Shown piece by piece: positions 58,200 to 64,000 of a stretch of 64,000 nt of DNA (position 1 is the first letter of the stretch; each line of letters starts with the position of its first letter). Source of the DNA: Halovenus sp037080055 (GTDB lineage Archaea > Halobacteriota > Halobacteria > Halobacteriales > Haloarculaceae); the NCBI RefSeq assembly GCF_037080055.1, contig NZ_JBAOJI010000001.1, forward strand, positions 930,001-994,000, given 5' to 3'. A model generated the notes under the pieces. That model worked only from the letters and a program-made list of their open reading frames with translations. It was not told where the DNA came from and made no database searches. The translations under genes and the position numbers were made by a program.

Positions 58200-59093
58200 A
58201 TGCAACGGCAAGCGGTTCTGTTAGTCGACGCGTTCGCCGACGAACCGACCGGCGGCCGGTCGGTCGCGATCGATCCATCGGGATCGATGTCCGGGAGTCA
58301 GCACGCCCGGGTCGCGAGCGAACTCGGAACGAGTGGCGTCGTCTCGGTCGACGGCGAGACCATCGAGTACACCGACTGTGACGGCTCGCAGGCCGTCGTC
58401 TCGGCGGCGACAGCGGGGGCGGCCGGCCTCTACAACCGCGGCGCACTCGACCCCAGCGCGTACGAACTCGCCGTCGCCGGCGAGAGTAGCCCCGCCGGTC
58501 CGTTCGGCGTCGAACTCGACAAACACGGCACGGTAACCGTCGATATCCCGACCGCAACACCGGAGTTGCCGGCCGTCGACGCCGACTGGATCGCAGACGC
58601 GATCGGCGTCGACGTGGCGGCACTGGAAGACGTGGGTGCTGACCTTCCGGTCGCGCGCGTGGACTCCTTCGGCGGCACGCTGCTGGTCGCCGTCAACTTC
58701 CTCGAACACGTCTCGGGCGCGGTGCCCGACACGGGGACGGTTGCTCACCTTCTCGACGACGTGGACGCGAGCCGACTCGTTGCGTTCACATTCGACACGC
58801 TCGCCGCGGAGACAGACGTTCATGCACGCGTATTCGATCCGGAGGCACGCGGCTGTGAGCGAGCGGCAAGCGGCGTCGGCGTCGCCGCCTGCACGGCGCA
58901 TCTCGCGGACCACGCTGTCTTCGACGGCGAGCGCGAGGAGATCGCCGTCGAGTCCGGGATGTTTCTCGACCGGCCGGCGACGGTGCGGGCGACCGTCGAA
59001 GCCCAGCCAAGCGTCGGTGGAACCGCGCTGACGACACTCGACGGAGAGCTTGCGGTCCCCGAAGACGAGGACGACGGGATCATCGAGGTCTGA
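58200..59093 (+). CDS. PhzF-family protein, catalytically degenerate
   Basis: This 297-residue protein has the diaminopimelate-epimerase-like double fold of PhzF. It starts LLVDAFADEPTGGRSVAIDPSG (canonical VDAFTDRPFGGNPAAV). The usual catalytic Glu region LSETxF is replaced by ELGTSGVVSV, and the C-terminal EDPATGSAAG is ERAASGVGVAA. Several expected acid residues are therefore missing, and it may have lost or changed activity. It is monocistronic with a 105-bp gap to PpsA. Confidence 0.78.
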   Translation: MQRQAVLLVDAFADEPTGGRSVAIDPSGSMSGSQHARVASELGTSGVVSVDGETIEYTDCDGSQAVVSAATAGAAGLYNRGALDPSAYELAVAGESSPAGPFGVELDKHGTVTVDIPTATPELPAVDADWIADAIGVDVAALEDVGADLPVARVDSFGGTLLVAVNFLEHVSGAVPDTGTVAHLLDDVDASRLVAFTFDTLAAETDVHARVFDPEARGCERAASGVGVAACTAHLADHAVFDGEREEIAVESGMFLDRPATVRATVEAQPSVGGTALTTLDGELAVPEDEDDGIIEV

Positions 59094-59203
59094 GGTCCTC
59101 GATTGAGTCCTGTAGACCAATGTGAATCGGTAACAACACAGTCACTACTCGGCAGCGGTTCAGAAGCTTCATTACGTTCGTCGCTGATGCTACGAGCACG
59201 TAC

Positions 59204-61477
59204 ATGGCTGTACTCTGGCTGGACGACATCCGGGGAGATGACCTGGAAACCGTCGGTGGGAAAGCGGCATCGCTCGGGGAGATGACCTCCGCGAGCCTGC
59301 CGGTCCCACCCGCGTTCGTCGTGACGGCGGATACGTACCGCTCATTCATCGAGGCAACTGGCATCGACGAAGAACTGTTCGAGCTCGTTGATATCGAGAC
59401 CGAGGACTCGGCAGCGCTCGCGGAGGCGGCCGACGCCGCTCAGGAACTGATCCGCGAGACGCCGATGCCCGACGACCTCCACGAGGAGATTCTCGGTGCC
59501 TACGACGAACTCGGCGACGAGGTCCCTGTGGCGGTCCGCTCCTCTGCAACCGCAGAGGACCTCCCAGACGCCTCGTTTGCCGGCCAGCAGGAGACGTTCC
59601 TCAACGTCACCGGCGAAGATCTGGTCGACAAAGTTCGGGAGTGCTGGGCCTCGCTGTTCACCCAGCGTGCGCTCTACTACCGACAGGAACAGGGCTTCGC
59701 CGAGGAAGTCGTCGACATCGCGGTCGTTGTCCAGCAGATGGTCGATGCCGACAAAAGCGGCGTCATGTTCACCAGCCACCCCTCCACTGGCGCGCCGGTC
59801 GTCACCATCGAGGCAGCGTGGGGACTCGGCGAAGCCGTCGTCTCCGGGGCGGTCACGCCGGATAACTACATCGTCGACCGCAACTCCGGCGAACTCCAGC
59901 AGCAGACTGTCGCCGAGAAGAAGGTGATGCACGTCCGCGACGAGGAGACCGGCGAAACCGTCGAGCGCGAGGTGCCCGCCGACAAACAGAACGAACAGGT
60001 ACTCTCCGAGGCCGAACTCGAAGAACTCCGTGAGACCGGCGAGATGATCGAGGAGTACTACGGCGAGCCACAGGACGTGGAGTGGGCGATTTACGACGGT
60101 GAACTCTACTTGCTCCAGTCTCGCCCGATCACGACCATCAGCGAAGGTGCCGCCGAGGGCGGCGTCGCCGACGGGGGCGCTGCCGCTGCACAGTCATCGA
60201 GCGGCGACGACGGCGTCGTCGTCTCCGGACTGGGCGCGACCCCCGGCCGTGCCTCCGGCGAAGCCAAGATCATCGACAGCGTCGACCAACTCGACAAGAT
60301 TGGCGAGGGCGACATCATCGTCGCGGAGATGACCACCCCGGACATGGTCCCGGCGATGAAACGCGCCGCCGGCATCGTCACCGACGAGGGTGGAACCACC
60401 TCCCACGCCGCCATCGTCTCGCGGGAACTCGGCGTTCCTGCAGTCGTCGGCGCGGAGACGGCAACACAGACGCTAGAGGACGGCCAGTTCATCACCATCG
60501 ACGGCGAGAAAGGAAGCGTCGAGGCCGGTGCCGACGAAGATGCCGACCACGACGCCGTCGAAGAAGTCAGACCGGACACGCCGGTCAAGCCGATGACCGC
60601 GACCCGCGTCAAGGTCAACGTCTCGATTCCGAACGCCGCCGAACGGGCGGCCGCGACCGGCGCGGACGGCGTTGGACTGCTTCGAATCGAGCACATGATC
60701 CTCTCGCTGGGGAAGACGCCCGAGCGATATATCGAGGACAATGGCAAAGAGGAGTACATCGATCAGATCGTCGAGGGCGTCCGGACCGTCGCCGAGGAGT
60801 TCTATCCGCGGCCCGTTCGAGCCCGGACGCTGGACGCGCCGACCGACGAGTTCCGCCAACTCGAAGGCGGCGAGGACGAGCCAGACGAGCACAACCCGAT
60901 GTTGGGATATCGGGGCATCCGGCGCAGTCTCGATCGGCCCGAGGTCTTCAAGTACGAACTCGAAGCCTTCCGGAAACTGTACGCGATGGGCTACGACAAC
61001 GTCGAAATCATGCTCCCGCTGGTCAACGACAGCGAGGACGTACTCCGAGCGAAACAGCTCATGGAAGAGGCTGGCATCGACACCGAAAAGCGCTCCTGGG
61101 GCGTGATGGTCGAGACGCCCGCCGCCGCGCTCGGCATCGAACAGATGGCCGAGACGGGCATCGACTTCGCCAGTTTCGGGACGAACGACCTCACCCAGTA
61201 CACGCTGGCCGTGGATCGGAACAACGAGAACGTCGCCGACCGCTACGACGCGATGCACCCGTCGATTCTCGAACTGATCAGCCAGACCATCGAGACCTGC
61301 CGCGAACACGATATCGAGACAAGTATCTGCGGACAGGCCGGCTCAGATACCGAGATGGTCCGATTCCTCGTCAACGAGGGCGTCACGTCGATCAGCGCCA
61401 ACATCGACGCCGTGCGAGACGTGCAGCACGAAGTGAAGCGGGTCGAACAGCGATTGCTGCTGGATTCGGTTCGATAG
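59204..61477 (+). CDS. ppsA: Phosphoenolpyruvate synthase
   Basis: This 757-residue enzyme converts pyruvate and ATP to PEP for gluconeogenesis. It has the N-terminal nucleotide-binding domain (VGGKAASLGEMT), the swivelling central domain with the phospho-His in GGTTSHAAIVSRELGVPAVVG, an acidic low-complexity linker (about 303-325), and the C-terminal PEP-binding TIM barrel (GADGVGLLRIEHMI; SFGTNDLTQYTLAVDR; SICGQAGS). The length is near family average. It is close to FBP aldolase and FBPase genes, a gluconeogenic cluster. Confidence 0.96.
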   Translation: MAVLWLDDIRGDDLETVGGKAASLGEMTSASLPVPPAFVVTADTYRSFIEATGIDEELFELVDIETEDSAALAEAADAAQELIRETPMPDDLHEEILGAYDELGDEVPVAVRSSATAEDLPDASFAGQQETFLNVTGEDLVDKVRECWASLFTQRALYYRQEQGFAEEVVDIAVVVQQMVDADKSGVMFTSHPSTGAPVVTIEAAWGLGEAVVSGAVTPDNYIVDRNSGELQQQTVAEKKVMHVRDEETGETVEREVPADKQNEQVLSEAELEELRETGEMIEEYYGEPQDVEWAIYDGELYLLQSRPITTISEGAAEGGVADGGAAAAQSSSGDDGVVVSGLGATPGRASGEAKIIDSVDQLDKIGEGDIIVAEMTTPDMVPAMKRAAGIVTDEGGTTSHAAIVSRELGVPAVVGAETATQTLEDGQFITIDGEKGSVEAGADEDADHDAVEEVRPDTPVKPMTATRVKVNVSIPNAAERAAATGADGVGLLRIEHMILSLGKTPERYIEDNGKEEYIDQIVEGVRTVAEEFYPRPVRARTLDAPTDEFRQLEGGEDEPDEHNPMLGYRGIRRSLDRPEVFKYELEAFRKLYAMGYDNVEIMLPLVNDSEDVLRAKQLMEEAGIDTEKRSWGVMVETPAAALGIEQMAETGIDFASFGTNDLTQYTLAVDRNNENVADRYDAMHPSILELISQTIETCREHDIETSICGQAGSDTEMVRFLVNEGVTSISANIDAVRDVQHEVKRVEQRLLLDSVR

Positions 61478-61511
61478 CGGCTGAAACGCTGGCGCGCTGA
61501 CTGCTCTTTCG

Positions 61512-61706
61512 CTATGCGGCGCTAGCACACTCCTCACAGCACTCCTCGTCGTCGATCAGCACCATCGCTGCGACGCCGACGGCGGCGAGAACAGCACTCG
61601 CGGGCATCGCCCCAACCGAAACCTGCGGGACGAGGACGAGTGCAACCACGGCGAGTACACTGTACAGGATACAGCGCGAGCCACATTTGATCGTGAGATC
61701 GATCAT
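61512..61706 (-). CDS. Small two-helix membrane protein with C-terminal Cys cluster
   Basis: This 64-residue protein has two hydrophobic segments (CILYSVLAVVALVLVPQVSVGAM and ASAVLAAVGVAAMVLI) and a C-terminal DDEECCEECASAA with three cysteines in a cluster. It could bind a metal. No family is recognised. It starts at the ATG at 61706 and converges on ppsA. Confidence 0.6.
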   Translation of the reverse strand: MIDLTIKCGSRCILYSVLAVVALVLVPQVSVGAMPASAVLAAVGVAAMVLIDDEECCEECASAA

Positions 61707-61767
61707 ATGGAGTCGTGAAATTTCATAGACAATAAAGATAGCGCTCGATATCCGGGAGCGAAACGAG

Positions 61768-62046
61768 CTATTCGTACTCGTAAGAGCCCTTTCCCGTCTT
61801 CTTGCCGAGATCTCCCGCCTCGATGACTCTCTCGGCGGTCGTCTCGTCGATCGCCTCGCGTGAGACGAGTCGGTCGAGGCTGTATTCGATGCTCTCCAGT
61901 CCGTTCTCGACGTACTCCTGTTCGATATCGCGCATCACCACGTCGTAGCCGGCCATCGCGGCGACCTGTGCGATTCCATTGCCCATGTTGCCAGCACCGA
62001 CGACGCCGACGGTGTCGATAGCATCCAGTTCGGGCAGATCTGGCAC
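61768..62046 (-). pseudogene. 3-hydroxyacyl-CoA dehydrogenase with large internal in-frame deletion
   Basis: The N-terminal part DTVGVVGAGNMGNGIAQVAAMAGYDVVMRDIEQEYVENGLESIEYSLDRLVSREAIDETTAE is the Rossmann NAD-binding start of a 3-hydroxyacyl-CoA dehydrogenase. It passes directly into EAGDLGKKTGKGSYEYE, the extreme C-terminus of the same family. About 190 residues carrying the catalytic His-Glu pair and most of the C-terminal domain are missing, with no frameshift. The likely GTG start is at 62046; the frame stays open to 62130. A remnant or a short regulator-like relic; enzymatic activity is impossible. Confidence 0.7.
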
Positions 62047-62105
62047 TGATACTGCAAGCAGTGTACGTCTGGGGGACTGACTCACGGTGGCTGTGGTGAG
62101 TAAAG

Positions 62106-62112
62106 CATATAC
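62106..62112 (+). promoter_or_regulatory. TATA box of the FBP aldolase gene
   Basis: CATATAC lies 28 nt before the ATG at 62140, in the gap after the dehydrogenase remnant. Confidence 0.4.
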
Positions 62113-62139
62113 GGTAACTGTCCGGACCAAACAGTAGAG

Positions 62140-62937
62140 ATGCGACCTATCGACGATTCACCACTCACGCGCGATGGCAAGGTGCTCATCCTGGCGTACG
62201 ACCACGGACTCGAACACGGGCCGGTCGACTTCGAGGCGGTGCCGGAGAGCGCGAATCCGGAACACGTCTTCGAGGTTGCCCAACACCCGGCAGTGACCAG
62301 CCTCGCTGTCCAGAAGGGGGTTGCCGAGGGGTATTATCCCGACTACGCTGATGACGTGACGCTGCTCGCCAAACTCAACGGCACGTCGAACCTCTGGATG
62401 GGCGAACCGAACTCGGCGGTCAACTGGTCGGTCGAGTACGCCGACGAAGTCGGCGCTGAATCGATCGGATTCACACTGTACGGGGGCTCGAACCACGAAA
62501 TCGAGATGGCCGAGGAGTTCCGCGACGCTCACGAGGCCGCCAGAGCAAACGACATGCCAGTCGTCGCGTGGGCCTACCCACGCGGTCAGGGGATCAAAAA
62601 CGACAAGAAAACCGGCATCATCTCCTACGCCGCCCGGCAGGCGATGGAACTCGGGGCCGACGTTGCCAAGGTGAAATACCCCGGCAGCCCCGAAGCGATG
62701 GAAGAGGTCGTCGAGATGGCGGGCCGGACGAAAGTCATCATGTCCGGCGGCTCGAAAACCAGCGACCGGGAGTTCCTCGAAACGGTCAAGGGCGCGATGG
62801 ACGCCGGCGCCGCGGGACTGGCCGTCGGCCGAAACGTCTTCCAGCGAGAGAACCCCGAAGCAATCCTCGACGGCCTCGAACAGATCATCTTCGAGGAGAG
62901 TTCCGTCGAGACAGCCCTCGCTGCAACTGAGGAGTAG
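62140..62937 (+). CDS. Class I fructose-bisphosphate aldolase, archaeal (DhnA) type
   Basis: This 265-residue TIM-barrel enzyme forms fructose 1,6-bisphosphate from triose phosphates. The Schiff-base Lys is in DVAKVKYPGSPEAM, with phosphate-binding loops GGSKTSDREF and GLAVGRNVFQR, and the start region ILAYDHGLEHGPVDFE. This is the DhnA family used by archaea rather than the metal class II enzyme. Two nt separate it from FBPase, so they are an operon. Confidence 0.95.
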   Translation: MRPIDDSPLTRDGKVLILAYDHGLEHGPVDFEAVPESANPEHVFEVAQHPAVTSLAVQKGVAEGYYPDYADDVTLLAKLNGTSNLWMGEPNSAVNWSVEYADEVGAESIGFTLYGGSNHEIEMAEEFRDAHEAARANDMPVVAWAYPRGQGIKNDKKTGIISYAARQAMELGADVAKVKYPGSPEAMEEVVEMAGRTKVIMSGGSKTSDREFLETVKGAMDAGAAGLAVGRNVFQRENPEAILDGLEQIIFEESSVETALAATEE

Positions 62938-62939
62938 CG

Positions 62940-63788
62940 ATGGACGAACCCCTCGATCAGATCTTCGAGACCGTCGCCGCCACTGCCGGTGACGTGCTAT
63001 CGATCCTCGGCACGCGGCGCTCCTACGAGGAGGGCCAGAATCCGAGCGGCGAACAGCAACTGGCAGCGGATGTCTACGCCGACGAGCAACTGGAAGAAAA
63101 GCTCCTCGACATCCCGGCGGTCGGTTCCTACGCCAGCGAGGAGCGAGACGAAATCGTCGAAGACTCCGGGGAGTACCATATCGCCTGTGACCCACTTGAC
63201 GGCTCCTCGAACCTCAAACCCAACAACGGGATGGGAACGATCATCGCGGTCTACGACGAACCAGCACCCGCGCCGGGAGAGGCGCTGGTCGGTGCAGCGT
63301 ACGTCCTCTACGGGCCGACGACGACGATGATCACCGCCGCGGATGGGACTGTCACCGAGTACCTGATCGAAGATGGCGAGCGATCCATCCTCGACGAGGA
63401 CGTAACGGTCCCCGACGACCCAGTCGTCTACGGCTTCGGCGGGCGGGCACCGGACTGGACCGACGACTTCGCTGCCTTCGTGGAAGAGATCGAGTCGCGG
63501 CGGCTCAAGCTCCGCTACGGCGGCGCGATGGTCGCAGACGTGAATCAGGTGCTCACCTACGGCGGGATCTTCGGGTATCCGATGCTCGACGACCGGCCGG
63601 AGGGGAAACTCCGCCTGCAGTTCGAGGGCCATCCCATCGCCGCCATTGTCTCGATGGCCGGCGGCGCGTCGACCGACGGCACTCAGTCGCTGCTCTCGAA
63701 GACCCCGGGGCATATTCACGAACGGACGCCGCTGTTCGTCGGAACCGAGTCGCTGATCGACGATCTCGAAGCAGCACTCGACGAATAG
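62940..63788 (+). CDS. fbp: Fructose-1,6-bisphosphatase
   Basis: This 282-residue Li+-sensitive phosphatase-superfamily enzyme removes the 1-phosphate in gluconeogenesis. The metal motifs are SYASEERDE and CDPLDGSSNLKPNNGMGT, and the C-terminal half has LRYGGAMVADVNQVLTYGGIFGYP and MAGGASTDG. The pattern is the classical class I FBPase rather than archaeal bifunctional FBPA/P. It starts 2 nt after the aldolase stop. Confidence 0.94.
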   Translation: MDEPLDQIFETVAATAGDVLSILGTRRSYEEGQNPSGEQQLAADVYADEQLEEKLLDIPAVGSYASEERDEIVEDSGEYHIACDPLDGSSNLKPNNGMGTIIAVYDEPAPAPGEALVGAAYVLYGPTTTMITAADGTVTEYLIEDGERSILDEDVTVPDDPVVYGFGGRAPDWTDDFAAFVEEIESRRLKLRYGGAMVADVNQVLTYGGIFGYPMLDDRPEGKLRLQFEGHPIAAIVSMAGGASTDGTQSLLSKTPGHIHERTPLFVGTESLIDDLEAALDE

Positions 63789-63821
63789 TATTTCCGTCGA
63801 CGGGATACTCTCTACAGGCGT

Positions 63822-64000
63822 TCAGGGGTCGCGTTTCAGCGAGAGGGCAGTCCGTTCGAGCGAGCAGACGACTTCGTCGTCCTGATTGAACGCCTCGACG
63901 AGCATCGTTACGATTCCTCGCTCGCCGTCGCTGGTCTCTCGCTTGTCGAGGACTTCTGTTTCTGCCCGGATGGTGTCACCGTGCGTGACCGGCGTCGGGT
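63822..64000 (-). CDS. MaoC-family hydratase, 3' part only
   Basis: The minus-strand frame is open from the window end and stops at TGA (63824-63822). The visible 58 residues, including TPVTHGDTIRAETEVLDKRE and VTMLVEAFNQDDEVVCSLERTALSLKRDP, match the C-terminal hot-dog strand region of MaoC-type (R)-enoyl-CoA hydratases or mesaconyl-CoA hydratase. The start lies outside the window. It may relate to acetyl-CoA assimilation by the methylaspartate cycle, but that is only inference. Confidence 0.75.
   Translation of the reverse strand, partial: PTPVTHGDTIRAETEVLDKRETSDGERGIVTMLVEAFNQDDEVVCSLERTALSLKRDP

Noticed and set aside
1..64000. tRNA, rRNA or riboswitch genes
   Set aside because: I saw no cloverleaf with GGTTC/T-arm and acceptor pairing, nor rRNA motifs, in the intergenic regions read by eye; a tRNAscan run would be needed to exclude them fully.

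Overview
This window is chromosomal DNA of a halophilic archaeon (class Halobacteria). The evidence is GC-rich DNA, very acidic proteins, TATA boxes about 25 nt before start codons (leaderless genes), Tat lipoproteins, and archaeal markers: TFB, RFC small subunit, deoxyhypusine synthase, CetZ, CofD, NreA, archaeal-type AlaRS and archaeal class I aldolase. I cannot name the genus. The window is densely coding, with no gap over about 250 bp, and shows no rRNA, tRNA, CRISPR array or intact transposon.

Layout. 1-2.3 kb: end of a branched-chain amino-acid type ABC operon (livM partial, livG, livF). 2.4-9.3 kb: mixed genes including a cold-shock protein, an MBL hydrolase, an acyltransferase, an exported repeat protein, an Nmad3-like protein, a KaiC-like ATPase and a PHP phosphoesterase. 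9.3-18.3 kb: an acetate-uptake and activation locus on the minus strand (acs2, Bat-type regulator, acs1, DUF4212 plus sodium:solute symporter, UspA, small membrane protein). 18.4-21.4 kb: SAM hydrolase family, a 44-residue zinc-finger protein, deoxyhypusine synthase and a methyltransferase. 21.4-25.5 kb: a tightly overlapping operon cofD / Dus-like / CitG-like / DUF447 / Nif3-like, probably a cofactor module. 25.5-27.9 kb: a 78-bp palindrome, then a small island made of a membrane-bound winged-helix regulator flanked by two exported proteins, with phased GAAAC boxes at both promoters. 27.9-34.8 kb: information processing and housekeeping (NreA, TFB, RNase HI, PadR, pyrophosphatase, UspA, cupin). 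34.9-44.7 kb: orphan substrate-binding lipoprotein, M42 peptidase, haloalkane dehalogenase-like enzyme, SDR, two paralogous zinc ribbons, phosphodiesterase, CetZ and a class V aminotransferase. 44.8-52.9 kb: a lipoprotein that looks like a free-standing SecD head domain, endonuclease III, an HTH_10 regulator divergent from an RnfC-like protein, an NAD-binding protein and a histidine kinase. 53-58.1 kb: rfcS, a nucleoside deaminase, alaS and a GIDE-domain membrane protein. 58.2-64 kb: a degenerate PhzF-like protein, PEP synthase, a 3-hydroxyacyl-CoA dehydrogenase remnant, FBP aldolase and FBPase (a gluconeogenic block), and the end of a MaoC-family gene.

How the parts fit: acetate uptake and activation (9-18 kb) feed acetyl-CoA metabolism, and PpsA, aldolase and FBPase (59-64 kb) carry carbon up to sugar phosphates. 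The best candidates for undescribed biology are the GAAAC-box membrane-regulator island (25.9-27.9 kb), the SecD-P1-like lipoprotein (44.8 kb), the cofD-linked cofactor operon and the Bat-type regulator with a decayed recombinase domain.
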